Assembly: GCA_002794775.1 (NCBI GenBank)
Contig: NBAY01000070.1
Span: 62,001 to 126,000, forward strand
DNA: 64,000 nucleotides
Direction of reading: 5' to 3'
DNA from: Porodaedalea pini
Taxonomy: Eukaryota; Basidiomycota; Agaricomycetes; Hymenochaetales; Hymenochaetaceae
Under the pieces are notes generated by a model. It was not told the DNA's origin and did not search any database. It saw only the letters and a program-made list of their open reading frames with translations. This document shows, piece by piece, positions 42,827 through 55,329 of this stretch (position 1 is the first letter of the stretch; every line of letters starts with the position of its first letter). The position numbers and the translations under genes are program-made.

Positions 42827-45800
42827 ATGAGCAACAATGAAGCCGGCGACATCGATGAGGTGCGCTAGTCATAAACGGTTGCCTTCCAATGCCTGACAGC
42901 AGCCGACGAAATAGTCCGAGTTATCCGGTGACGAGGGCGAGATCTACCTCTTACAATGGCTCGCCGACGCGGAGAAGGACTTGAAGAATGGCACTACAGA
43001 AACATTCAAGACATCTCAAACGATCTATGAGACGAAGCTGCTCAAGGTCATTGTGGGCGCTGCGCCGTACCCGAGTCCGGGACGTCCGTTTAGGAACATG
43101 GCTGCGCGCTGCCTCGTCCTCTTGTACACTCGCGGTGAAACGCGTACGCTCTTCGACACGCTGCAGAATCTGTTGAGGACGGTCGGAGACATGAAGACTC
43201 CTGACTCGGATTTCAAGAAGGTGTACGTCCGACTGTATTTGTGCGAGAAATTCCATATTAAACGTACTCTTCTCGTAGCGCCGCGTTCTATTGTATTGGC
43301 GAGCTTATGGCTGCTTTAGGCTCGCAAATCATGTCGCTCATGGCTGAAACGGCTGCTGTGTCCCTCAGGAACCTCCGCGCTTCCTCAAGCGTACGTTGCT
43401 GCTCTGTTTAAACGCATAATTCTGAACGGCCTTTTAGTCTGTCTTGCTGCGTTTCCACGCCCTGACAGCTCTCAGGAAGGCGCTGACCACCGCGGGGAGA
43501 GCCACTCCAGAATCAACGATGAAAGATATCGTGAAGCAATCGAAATATGCGCTGACGGACAAAGCGCTACCAATTCAGCGTGCAGCTGCGGACGTGAGTA
43601 CACATCCGAACTCGCTCCTTCAATCGATTTTCTAACCTGACTGCAAGTAGATTTTAATCGTTTTATATCCAACAGGCGACGGGACACGTTCTGTATCCGA
43701 TGTAGAGACTATTGTCACTGCGTGCACAAAGAGCCTCGAGCATGCAGACCAGGAGACGCGTCGATCGTTGGCTCGCCTTGTTGGCCATATGCTTGCTTCA
43801 ACTCAGACCGCTCGTGCAATACCTCAGGTCGACAATTCGAAGAAGGGTAAAAAGGACCATAAAGACGAAGACGCAGATACGGACGTTTCGCCGAGCGCCT
43901 TAGCCGCGGAGTCTGCCGTCAAACCCATCCTGACGCCTGCAGAGATGCTCACGCAGCTTTCCACGCCATTCAACAAAGTTACCGCATCGCGCAAGACTCG
44001 CATCGGGTTATTCGACTTTTACGCAGCGCTGATCACCGCGCTCGAACCCAGCTTCGTCGAGACGAACTACGCGACGATCGTGAAGCACTTCTTCACAGAG
44101 ATTCTCTGTGCGCCTCGGCCACCCGGAGCGCGAGATGACTCGTTCCTGATTGACAAACTCGTTGGGATAATTCTGCGAGACCTCATCGGCATTCGCCTTC
44201 TCAGTGAACAAGGCCAGATCGGCGCAATCCAGGAGCTCTCACGAAGCTACTTGAAGAAATGGCCAGCACTGATGCCTGGCCAAGTCGCTCCCGACGCGTC
44301 GGTCCTCGTCATTGCACTGAAGGAAGTCGCTGGTCTCGTCCAACAGCTTGGAAACGCACCTCCGCCCGTCCAGGATGCGCTTGCGGATCCGCTCGTAACA
44401 CTCCTTAGCCATCCTCTTCACAATACGCGCGTCAGTGCGGCCTGGGCGCTTCGTAGCTTCTGCTATGCTACACCTCTGAGCATCCCAAAAATCGTTCTCA
44501 GCGTGCTCGAGCTGCTCCAGCGGGATATGTCCACCCTATCTACTCCCGCCGCACCGTCCGACATCTCTGCGCGGGCTATCGGACACGCATTCGGCCTCGG
44601 TGCACTCTTCGCCGTCATTCCAGAGCGGCCACTCTACGTGTCCGCAGATCTTAGCGCTAAGGTATTTGACACCGCAACACAGCTCCTGCGTCGTGCAGGC
44701 GAGCACGATATGCACGTCGCGACCGTCGAGGTTGAGGCTGCTTGGACAACCATCGCCGCCCTCATGTCGCTCGGCCCTTCCTTCGTCCGCGCGCACCTTC
44801 CGCAGCTGCTCGTGCTCTGGCGCAATGCGCTCCCAAAGCCCACCAGCAAGGACTCGGCGCTCTCGCGCGATGCGGGCGAATGGGCATTCCTCCTGCACGT
44901 GCGTGCCTGTGCACTCGGCGCCGTCCGTGCGTTTCTCCGACACAACGCACGAGCGCTTGGGACGCGCGACGTTGCGCGTCGACTCGCGGGATTGCTTGGC
45001 AATGCGCTTGCGCTTGCGAATGTGTTCGTTGGTGCACAGGTATCGTCTGGATCTGTTCCTGGATCCACCCAAGGAACAGGTGGTCTGAGTATACCGGATG
45101 CTGCCAGTGCGCTGGCCTCAGCGCGCGAGGATCTACTTCGTCGACGCGTATACCAGTGCTTCACGGAGCTCGGCTGCGCGGGTCTTCCCGATACAACACA
45201 GACCGCGTTACTGCAGTCCACAGCTTCTCTGTTTTCCAGCCCTGAGGGATACTCGGGTTCCGCATTACAAGCCGCCATCGCGTCCGCGGGAAATTTCACG
45301 TCGCTGTGGAGTGCAACTGATGGCTACGCGTATGGTGTTACGACCCTTAAGGTGGCGAACGCCGGGGATGCGGCGATGGGTGCGGGAGACCTGCCAGGCC
45401 AACGCGACCGTCTCAATAGGGATTCTATTGAGGCAAAAATTGACGACTTGGTAAGCGCATCAGATTTTTTCTTCGTTATCGGTTGATGTTAACTCGATAC
45501 GTCCTTAGATAACTCAGCCGGTAATAGGGTCCTGCGAGCACGATCCTCTTCTTCTCTGTCAGGCGCAGTCCGCATTGGCGGAAAGCGAATGGCCCGAGCC
45601 TCCGCCGCCCGCAACAGCCGTCGTCGATGCGGCTATCGAATTATTCGCCGCGCTCTTGCCCTTGCAAGATGCAACTGCCTGCGGACGCATCGTCAACGAG
45701 GTTCTCGAGTCGACGCGTTCTGCGAAGCTGGAAAAGAACGCCGGGAGGAAGGCCGCTGTTGCTGTGAATACGACTGTTGCGATCGCACTCGCACTCCGGA

Positions 45801-48800
45801 TTGCAACGACGTCTTATGCACGGCCTTGTCGCGAGACGCTGGGCAGCATGCAGATCGCAAATAATCTTTCGTCTTTTTTAAAAGTACGTTGACTTTTTGC
45901 TCCGTGAATTAGTATTCATAGATTGCACGCAGGACGCTCTGATCAACGGTGACCCTGTTCTCCGACTGGCTGCTAGCGAGGCACTTGGCCGCCTTGCAAG
46001 CCTTTCCGGGACGAATTTCCTTACATCACAAGTGAAGATGCTCGTCGATCAGGTCGTCAACAACCGAGATCCGTACGCCAGAGCAGGATGTGCGTTAGCT
46101 TTCGGAGCAATCTATACACACGTCGGAGGCCTCGCAGCAGGACCGCTTCTCAAGACCACTATCAACGTCTTGATGTCACTCGGGAACGACCCGCATCCCG
46201 TCGTGCACTTTTGGGCGCTCAGCGCACTTGCGCAAGTCATTAATGCCGCAAGTCTTGCATACGCTCCGTTCGTCTCGAGCACACTTGGCATGCTCTTCAA
46301 GCTCTACCTGCCAGAGTCGCACGATCCAGACGGCGGTACTGTCGGCAATGCCAACCTCAAGGGCAGCAATCCCGTATACCAGGTCATCTGCCAGCTTGTC
46401 GACGCAGTGGTCGCGGTTCTCGGACCCGATATCCAGGACTCTGCGCGGACGCGCGGACTTGTTCTGAACCTCGTGCATGAGCTCGCGGCCGAGCCCGATG
46501 GCGGAGTCTGCGTGGAGGCTATCAAGTGTATACAGCATCTCCTGATGTTCGCACCTGATTATGTCGATATCACTGGCCTCGTCAATGAGCTTCGTGCGCA
46601 CTTGTCCTCAGAACGTCGGCCCTTGAAGTTTGCCGCAATTAACGCCCTGTACCAGCTTGTGCAGCGCGACGCGTTAGCGATGTCGAAACTCGGAGGCGAC
46701 AAGCTCGTCGAGGAACTATTCGGCATGCTCGACAAGGACCCTTCGATCGACGGTGTTCGGAATGTCATCACGAGTTGGCTCGAACAGACAGTCGTCTATA
46801 ACCCATCTGCATGGATAGATCTTTGCCAGCGTATCATGTCGCGCATAACGGCCTCGCAACAGGCATCTGACCCTTCATCTAAGAATGCGGGCTTGGCTGA
46901 TGACGAAGGACAGTCTCTGAGCGTAGGCATGGGCCAGGATTCAACAGACTCGTCGAAAGGCAACCTCACCTCGCGTTGGCGCACGCAACTATTTGCGCTG
47001 CGATGCCTGCATAGCATATGTACCATCATCGCTCGCTCCGGACGGCGCGAACACCTCGATATCCCTTTTGCACGGAGTCAGCGCCTCGTATTGTCCTCCT
47101 TGCTAGTATCTCGCGTACCTGACCTCATAAAAATGGCGTTCACTGCTTCTGCGGCTTATGTGACTGAGATTCGTTTGGAAGGACTCGTTCTCCTGAGGGA
47201 TGTCATCGAGGTAACTTTCATGCTTAAGTCATCGTATGAAAGCAATCTAACTTTCCCTTCTTTCAAGGTCTTTGCAAAATCACCTGATGCTGACTACGCA
47301 GACTCGCTACTCCTCGAGCAGTATCAAGCTCCAATAACGGCAGCGTTGACCCCAGCATTCTCATCTGACTCTACGCCAGAGATTCTCGCTTCAGCAGTGC
47401 AGGTCTGCGCTGCATTTGTTGGGAGCGGTATTGTGAAAGACGTCAGTCGCATGGGACGTATCCTGAAGCTCCTGACTTCGGCGCTGGAGCAATCGAAAGG
47501 TCAGCCTGCCGTTTTGCAATCTAAATTCTTATTCAACTGATAGTGTCATTTAGAATCAGGCATGCTTTCTCTCGGTGAGGCAGGGGAGCTGAGTCCGAAT
47601 GCCTCTGTGATGCTTCGCATCTCCACTCTATCTGCATGGGCCGAACTAGAAATCGCTAGTGCGCAGCAAATCTATCTGAAGGATGTCGTTGGCCCATACA
47701 GACCAACACTCGGGGTACTCTGGGTTGCTTCGCTTCGCGACTATGCAAGCATTAAGGGTGATTCCGAGGTTTTCCAGGACAGTGGATCGGCAACTATCGA
47801 TGCCCCTTACGCCAGTCTGGGAAGGGAAGTGCTGCTTCCTGTAAGCCTTAGCATGCTTATTACACGAACAAGGCTAACATACGTTAATAGTACTATGAGA
47901 AGTCTTGGTCAGTGATCCTGCACGCAGTTGCGACCGCAATGAAACTAGGCGATCCATATGTCCTTGCCGCCATGGATGGTCTTGAGTCCGTCGACGGCGA
48001 CAAGCCACTGAGTCTCGTTCAAAATACATCATCGCGAGACGAGCCGACAGCGTTGTTCTTCGCCGTCTTCGGTTTGATCTACGAGGCTCTTGCAGCATCC
48101 TCCGCCGACGCGACACCATCTCCTGAATTGCGTCAAAATGCAGTCATTGCACTAGAAGCCCTCAAGAGCCTCGTTCGGCCAGAATACTCAGGAAAGGCAA
48201 TGCTTGATCCCACTATCTTCGACGAATTTTCGAGCCTTTGCTACCGAATGGCAATGACCGAGTCCGCCGGTGTTCAAGTTCACCTTGTCGAAGTGGTGGC
48301 TGCCTTCGCGACTTCACAGAAAGATAACATGCAGAGTAGCGTGAAAACGTTCGTCCTATTCCCATATCAATTTCGTTCAGTTTCTAACATGCCTTTAGAA
48401 ATGGGCAGACTCGTGGCTTTATCCTTCCAGATTCACCATTGACGCACTGCTTCCGGATTTGCGCATACGTGCTCCGGAACTGCATCTCAGGACCAGGTGG
48501 AATCCGCACATGTGAGTAACCTCCTAACGCATATGTCAGTTGGTTCACGCTACCCCTAGTCGGTTCTGATTCTGCTGCCGACCGAATTCACCTCATTCGA
48601 GCTGCATTCGCCGCATTCAGTTCTGTCTCGGAGACGTTCGGGCCTAGCTCACGAGAAGAAATGCGAGCAGTCGCGATTGCGATCTATGCCGGTAAGCGTC
48701 TCCTCAGTTTTTTTCTTTACCCAGAAACCCTTACTCGTCCTCCGAAGAACTCTTGAAAGAGGAGAAATCGGATTTGGATATGGTTGGTCCGACACTGCAG

Positions 48801-49726
48801 TCGCTGAAAGCGATGCTCGATAATCCTCCGAGCAAGCTCCAAAGCGATGCTTTATCACGATACTCACGTCTAGTTCACGGACTACTCTCGTCCTGCCTAG
48901 TCAACATTGACGAGATGCGGTATGTGTGAAGCTTGCATCTGTGTTGTACGTTGACTCACATTGACAACAACTAGGGGACGACAGGGAGCTATATCAACGA
49001 TGAAAGTCACGAACAACCTCCTTGCAGCAGTCCTTATCCTTACGGTCGTTCCACCACATGTTGGTTTCAGTGAAGTTGCTCTCGAGTACTGTTGTTCGTT
49101 AATATCCCAGAAGTTCTTGGAGAAAGAGGTTTGAGTCTAACTTTGTTTACGCTGATCATCTGCTTGACAAGCAACCTAGGTGTCACTAACTGCAGCGCAC
49201 TGTACGAAGACGATTGTCCTCGCTGGGACATCCGGGAATACAATACTTAAGCATTGCACGAAACTGCTGTTTCCCGGGATGATCGAATATCTGGCCTCTG
49301 TTGCTGCGCTCGCCGATGAGCCTCCTGCACAAGAAGTGCATGTTCTGGGGGTCGACGAGATTCTGAAAGCCTTCTCGGTGTTTTTCTCCTCCCTGCCCGA
49401 TGGCTTCCGTACGTCGCACGCGCTCTTTCTCGAGTACTCCACTGATGTATCATCCAGGCTCCCGAACGCTCGGCGTCATCCTCCCTACTACTGCTCTTCT
49501 CCTTGACCCATCTAAGTCAACACCACCGCCTGTTCACAACCTAGCTGTCTCCCAGCTGCTGTCCCTAGCGACCATAGCCCCCGCCGCATTCAAAGAGGCA
49601 ACAAGCAGCATGGACGAAGCGGCGAAGGAGACTCTTGAAGTCTCTATTCGACAGGCTATAGGGGCAAAAGCGCCCGCTGCTGGACAGTCGGCTGCCAAGC
49701 CCCAGATTTCACTCAAGTCATTTTAG
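42827..49726 (+). CDS. laa1: Laa1/HEATR5-type AP-1 accessory protein
   Basis: About 16 exons encode roughly 2030 aa. Exons I could place are 42827-42859, 42915-43222, 43279-43390, 43438-43593, 43651-45450, 45509-45883, 45933-47210, 47268-47499, 47554-47840, 47891-48340, 48399-about 48500, about 48560-48691, 48748-48919, 48975-49128, 49180-49408 and 49458-49726. All junctions fit GT-AG and phase except the one near 48512-48560, which I could not resolve. The protein is helical, HEAT-repeat-like throughout. Family hallmarks include VAAFYCIGE near the start and SLLLEQYQAPITAAL in the C-terminal half. HEATR5/Laa1 binds the AP-1 clathrin adaptor and helps recruit it to trans-Golgi and endosome membranes. 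The length fits the family (about 2000 aa). No damage is seen. Confidence 0.9.
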
Positions 49727-50180
49727 AAGGATTATGTACAATGTAACATTTACTCGCACGAAATTTAATGTCCTTTATTGCAGGCTTCTGTTGATTTCAG
49801 ACCCCAAGTCTGGGCCCGCGTCGTGCATTTTACGTGGAGTCAGAATTTGAAATAGTTATACAATTCTCGTAGCCGATGCTATTACAAGAATAATTACAAG
49901 TTCGAGTCGGCGATAATGAGACAGGAGTGGGATGCTCAGTACAGAACAAGCGCCGAGAGCGTCCGCCCATTACGTGCGATCAGGAGCTGGGGTCGATCTC
50001 GCCCCGCTGGTCAACGTAAACCTGGTTCAGCGAAACGACACGACGGCGTTCGACATCACCGCGAATGCCCGCGGGAGGAAGGGGAATCAGCTCATCCTGG
50101 GCAACTCTGTCATAGAAAGAGAAGGCAAATGTGGTCAGCCGCTGGCAATCAACTTATAGAACTGATGCAAGACAGCGGGC
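49727..50180. other. Convergent intergenic region after laa1
   Basis: About 450 bp separate the laa1 stop and the stop of the NTF2-like gene, which face each other. The first 150 bp are AT-rich with ATGTAACATTT- and AATTATAC-like stretches that suit 3' ends. A 75-codon plus frame at 49932-50159 runs into no recognisable domain and I leave it out. Confidence 0.5.
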
Positions 50181-50610
50181 TCACTGGATGTTAAGAGACG
50201 ACTGGACAGAGTGCTCGACGGCCGCATCACGGATGCGGATTCCCTCGACGTACGTCGCGTCGTAGAACAGACCGACAAGTCCAGATTGCTAGAAATATGT
50301 AGTGGGTTTGCATCGTTCTTCTGCGGGACTGACAAGCATGTACCTGGGTCGCCTGCGTGTTCAGCTGCGGCGCCTGTACGGAGTTCAAGACCTTGACGAC
50401 CGCGCCGACCTCGTCAAAGCGCTCGCCTTGCAGCTCCTGCTTGTACTGGTCGCGCGTCTGTGACTCGCCGTTGAACACGATCTTGACGTTCTTGGAAATG
50501 AAGTTGTCGAACGCCTGGTCGAAGTCGGCCTGCGTCTTGGCGGTGATGAGCGCGGTGAGACGCTGCTGCGCCCAGGTCTTCAGCGGTGGAAGGACGATGG
50601 CAGAGGTCAT
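50181..50610 (-). CDS. Small NTF2-like domain protein
   Basis: Two exons, 50344-50610 and 50181-50288, joined across a 55-bp intron (GTACATG...TTCTAG) give 124 aa. The first half is helical (AQQRLTALITAKTQADFDQAFDNF). Beta-rich segments follow (VKIVFNG, VGAVVKVLNSVQ, and in exon 2 SGLVGLFYDATYVEGIRIRDAAVEHSVQ). The length and the helix-then-strands pattern match the NTF2-like/SnoaL-like alpha+beta barrel fold common in fungi. I see no catalytic signature, so ligand binding or an unknown enzyme role are both possible. A TATA-like box lies at 50709-50715, about 100 bp before the ATG. Confidence 0.72.
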
Positions 50611-50708
50611 TGTGCTGAGTTAGAGTGGGGGGTTGGCAGCGGATGAAGATATGGGACTAAGAGTATGGGTTTGTAGATGTGTTGAGGGTTGAGTAGAATC
50701 GGAGCGCT

Positions 50709-50715
50709 CTTTATA
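50709..50715 (-). promoter_or_regulatory. TATA box of the NTF2-like gene
   Basis: The minus strand reads GTATAAAG here, about 100 bp upstream of the ATG at 50610. The leader between them is C/A-rich and pyrimidine-rich, common in highly expressed fungal genes. No other gene is nearby that could use it. Confidence 0.55.
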
Positions 50716-50729
50716 CGCCATCCATGACA

Positions 50730-52090
50730 GTGCGTCAGTAATGCAAGTATTGCAATTCGTTAACCGAACGCTCACTAGTTTCATTCCGTTCCGGATGCCA
50801 CAAACTCCGATCATATCGCGCTGGCATGAGCAGGCGCAGTACAGCTACTTATTCAAGTGCATAACGCCGATACATGGGCGGTAGCGGATTCAAAAGCGAT
50901 GGCTCCCGTCGGTACTGCGCAGCGGAAAGCAATGCATCGGCGCGGGGGCCCGGGTCCGATGACTCAAAGAGAGGTTTTGAAGATTGATTTGATTGTATCA
51001 AACAATATGTGCTTCAGATCACGGACATCGACGACGCCGCTGGAGCCTTACATTCCCCTGTTTGAGGCGACGGGTCGATGTCTGACAAACTATGATTGGT
51101 CAGGTGTGTGTACGCTGGAGAGCTTGCTTACCCTGATCGGCCTTCTGTCGCCACTTTAAAATCAATTCCGCACCAAATAAGTAAAAATGGAAGAGGTACG
51201 CAATTGAGTTGGGTGAGCGACTCCAAGGCCTTCTTTCATGAGAACACCGCATCATCCGAGTAAGGCGGTAATGTGTAAGCCTTCGAGATCACCGTGAGCC
51301 TTGTCCAGAGCAAAATGCGCTCATTGTCACGGCTTCCCATCACGGCTTCCAGGTAAAGCATAGACACGAACTGGAATACTCGCTGTTTACGTCGAAGGCT
51401 AACTCAGCGAGGTTGGCAGAGTACAAACACTTCTTCGGAATCGTCGGTGCGATCGACATGCACTCGGCGTTTATCGCGTCGCCGCCAGTTCGTAGGTTCC
51501 ACATAGTGTACCCAAGGAAAATAGTAGCCAAGTGCCCACTTCTTCACAGGCGATAAGCGTACATATGCGACCCTTGGAATCACCAAGTCCAATAACAAAC
51601 TTCAATTCCTAGAGCACACACATATATTAGATCCAAAACTGTGGCCAAAGCAACAGTCGACTTGTATGAGCAGATGACGAAGAGAGAATGATTGCATCAC
51701 GAAAACTATCCGCGGCTGGTAGTGACATTTAGTTCTGACACGCATTAGGCAAGGATCAGCACTGCCTATATGTGGTTACAAGCACTGACAAGCAACCACA
51801 AGGCTTTCATTTGAATGTAGCTATCCACAAGCACTGCGACTCAATGTAATCATATAACAAGGCTCTTAACTTAATTGTAAGCTTGTACAAGTACTTTATG
51901 CACTTTATAATTAATTATATGCACAATAAAATTATTTGGATTTGAATACATTTGCACAGAAGGGCACGACAAGTCTTAAGCAACAATATTATTATTATGA
52001 GCGTGCAAGGGCGAGGCTTAGCAGTGACAGGCACCTGCTCCTCATAGACCCAAAACACGGAGTTATGCTTTACGATGAACAAGAAATGAT
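50730..52090. other. No gene recognised; host block ends here
   Basis: CpG-rich DNA fades into AT-rich DNA across this stretch. Short frames (51340-51531, 51915-52097) have no domain. I see no repeat or LTR end. It marks the boundary between the conserved gene block and the decayed flank. Confidence 0.4.
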
Positions 52091-52099
52091 CAGACATTG

Positions 52100-53270
52100 A
52101 GATGTGCTACGATGAGAAGCAGAAAAAACACACCTGCATCTCACCACCAGCAGTCGAGAAATCGGAGACCTGCCCTGGCATACTGTAGCTCATGGACTGC
52201 AGATGCGAGTTCAGGAACTGGAGACCATTCATCCCACCAAATTCCCCTTGTTTTTGCTGGCCATGGCCATTCATCTGCATCTGCTGCTCACCTTCGCTGC
52301 CCTCATGTGTCGCATGCAAGCCAACCGCCAAGCTACTGTTCAAACCAGGCGCTGTCTCAAGCAGCCTCAGGATCTTGATTGTAGGAGGCGCAGGCGGGTA
52401 GAGGTCAGCTGGCATCATTGGTGGCATCGGTGCACCTGGTGCGCTCGTCGAGCAGTGGTTCTGTGGAAGGACAAAGCTAAGCGGTCTGGGAACTAGGCTC
52501 TGGGCGGTCTGAGTCGGGATTCATGTGGAAAGCAAGTGTCCATGTCCGTGCCCATGTCCACCATGGTGCAAGTGCCAGTAGGAAGACGTGCTGAGTGGGC
52601 CCAATTTGAGAGAGGCATGTCGATCGCAAGGCTCGCTCCTGATACAGAACCAGATGCACCAGAGAGCAAGGGCATCAAGAGGCTCAGTGGGAGCGAGAGC
52701 GTCTGACCTTGACCCTGGCCCTGTGATCCCTCCAATTTGCTCATGTCGAAGTCTGCGACATCTGCCATCTCGACTTCACGCACGCTGCTGCACCCACTGT
52801 TCGCATAGCTGTATGGACCATAGAGAGACCTGTTGGTGGAGAGCGAGTCGAGCTCGTTGAAGTCCTCTGAGTTGGCAGTCAGTGCAGATGAGGAGACGCT
52901 TGTGGTGCTGGTGGTGCTGGTGGTGGAGCACAAGGAACTGTTGCGGGCACGCGCGCTGGAACCACGCACACAGCTGCTTGACTTGGTAGTATGGTATGGT
53001 CACGACACTCCTTCTTCCCATTCTTCTCCTTCCTCACCTTCCCACCTGCCATCGACTCTGCCTTGCCCTTTTTCTCCTTGACAGTGCATGTGGGCTGATA
53101 GACATACCAAGGATATATCTCTTTATGCTCCCTCTTGCGCTGCTTCGCAAGGTCGTCCCAGTACTTGTGTTCCTCCTTGGAGAGCGAGTGCCACTGCTGG
53201 GAGATCGTCTTGGACAGGTTGGCCTGGTGCTGGAGAAAATTTGTGGCAAAAAGAGTGCACACGATGGTGG
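52100..53270 (-). pseudogene. Truncated HMG-box transcription factor gene
   Basis: The minus strand encodes the second half of a fungal HMG box, after a 3' splice site near 53237: LSKTISQQWHSLSKEEHKYW followed by DDLAKQRKREHKEIYPWYVY. This matches the MATA_HMG type found in mating and pheromone-response regulators. A Lys-rich linker follows. A shift of frame near 52975 is needed to reach a Ser/Thr-rich region (52493-52969), and a Gln/Gly-rich region follows at 52107-52427. The exon with the first helix of the HMG box is not found upstream. I treat it as 5'-truncated. An intron could explain the frame change, so the 3' part may still be intact. Confidence 0.55.
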
Positions 53271-53387
53271 TGGAAGCAAGCAAGGTGTAACGACATGTCA
53301 CATCTTGACGTGTTTTCTAAGTCCAGGTCTGAATGTCTGAATGAGATTCGTATAGTTCATCTGTACTGGCCTTGCACCTATATTCAA

Positions 53388-53475
53388 GCATAAATAGTTT
53401 AGTGGTATATTGAGTTCCTTAAGCAAATTGTAAGAAAGAGGTTGTGAGTTTAAGCCCCTGCAGCACTAAGAAAAA
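53388..53475 (+). repeat. tRNA-like sequence, possible SINE head
   Basis: The sequence has an A-box-like TAGTTTAGTGG (53395-53405) and a B-box-like GTTTAAGCC (53448-53456), 42 bp apart, resembling the D and T arms of a tRNA. The acceptor ends do not pair well, so it is not a normal tRNA gene. A-rich DNA follows for about 100 bp. It could be a tRNA-derived SINE or a tRNA relic. Confidence 0.35.
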
Positions 53476-54294
53476 GAATAAAACCTGAGAAATTAAGAAA
53501 TCTGAAATTTGAGAAACAGTTAAGAAAGGAAATCTTACAAAATAAGAAAAGAAAAGCAAAAAGCTACTTTTTCTATTTTCTTCTTGGTGTCACAAGTAAT
53601 TACATGTCTCTGTAGGTCTGGTAATGTCTGACAAGAATTGTGGAGGATTACAATCTCCATAAGTCTTGTGAGCTTTGACAAGTCTTGTGGGTCTTGTAAG
53701 AAGTGCCGACCAATGAAATGGGGTACAATATTACCCACAAGGCTTACATATAATTTACATATTTCATTTCTTACAATTAAATGTATGCAAATGTAAGATT
53801 TGTCTCATTTTCGTGATGTGGAATCCTTATGTCGCTCGCGAGATGTAAGCAAGTCAGATTTCACTGAGATGTGATTAGATCCATAGACGAAGATGCTTGA
53901 CGATAAGCAGTTCAAACTCATTGTAGGCCTTGTTGATCCTGTTGTACAGTGCATGGTTTGTGGCCCTTGAAGGTAATAGATGAGCCTGAGAACACGGAGT
54001 CCAAATGAGCTGGCATTGGCTTCATTTGGTAATCCTGTGATGATGATCTTAGCCTTATTAACAATTGTCTGGACAAACAGATACAAATTTGAACTTCCAG
54101 AGTGCATACTACCATTATAAATGAACAATTTCAAATGTGAATATCCTTACCTAAACAGAGATTCAGACTACACCAAGAGGTACTATTTGATTGCAAAGAA
54201 TGATTTATTTACAATAAGACATAGACAAAAAGTAGTTACTGCTAGTGAGAGCAGCAACACCCTTCTATTTTATGGTATGCTTTGTATTCCACTT
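53476..54294. other. AT-rich spacer, no gene recognised
   Basis: About 800 bp of AT-rich sequence. A minus frame at 53805-54134 (109 codons) is open but matches nothing I know and has no upstream splice context. Repeated GACAAGTCTTGTGGG-like words occur near 53630-53700. Confidence 0.35.
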
Positions 54295-55329
54295 TCATCC
54301 CTTACTCTCTTTCTTTGTTCCTGTCTCAGAAGCTTGTGAACAGGGTGAAGATTGACCATGTTGAGTTACCTTAGTTGCTTTGGCTGACATGGCTTCCTTC
54401 TCCTTAGCAATCACTCTGCTACTTTCCAGTGTGCCTTTTTTCATCAGCATGTGAGACCCTTGCTGATGACTGTCCATGACTTTGCTTTTCTGAGTTCTCA
54501 TTAATAATTGTTTCTCTTGAAAACTAAGAGTCAAGATTATCCTTGCTTGCTCCCAAAGCAAGAGTTTCTTGAACTGCCTCCTTGAGCTGGTCTATCACAA
54601 TTATCTTCTTTATCCCCTCTCTCCACTTATCTATAGCAACAAAGTCTTCTCTCATGCCAGGTGTACTACTCCTAGCTGATGCCTTAATCCACTATAGATA
54701 GAATAGGAATAATGGATATATATTAAATACCAGTCAACTAGATAGCTCACTTTGTGTTCAAGTCCTTGCTCTGGAGACAGTCTTTTCTCAGGATCCAGCT
54801 CAAGGCAACCACAGATAAAATTTCTTGCTATTTCCAGTAAATTCTTATTATCTGATGTTACTTTGTTCCATATACCCTTCTTGAATACAATACCTTGATC
54901 TGTTCTAGTAAAATGTTTATCTCCAGATAATGACTGATTGCAAATCACTCTGTGCAGAGTGAATAATATAATTAACACAATAAAACTGAATGAGACAGAA
55001 GACAAATGATTTCCCCCAGAGACCACATATCTATTTTTCCTGTATATCTGTTTTTAGAAGATACTTCAGGTGACATGTATGATGGTGAACCTGCTCTTCC
55101 AATGACAGTTGGTGGATTTCCTTTCATCTTAATTGCACTATCAATAGTAAGAACTGTTAATTTAATGCTATATCTGCATAAAGAGCATAAACTTACACTC
55201 CAAAGTCACACAAAACAATTCTTTGTTTGTTTGTAGAATCAGGTTTGGATAGATAAAGAATGTTTGCTGGTCTAAAAGAAAGGTTTGTATAGTTTATTTT
55301 GAAAAAAAAAAAAAAAACATTCATCATTA

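Noticed and set aside
49932..50159. A 75-codon plus frame between laa1 and the NTF2-like gene
   Set aside because: No domain, no splice or promoter context, and it lies where the two 3' UTRs should be.
53388..53475. A functional tRNA gene
   Set aside because: The acceptor stem does not pair and the anticodon arm is not convincing.
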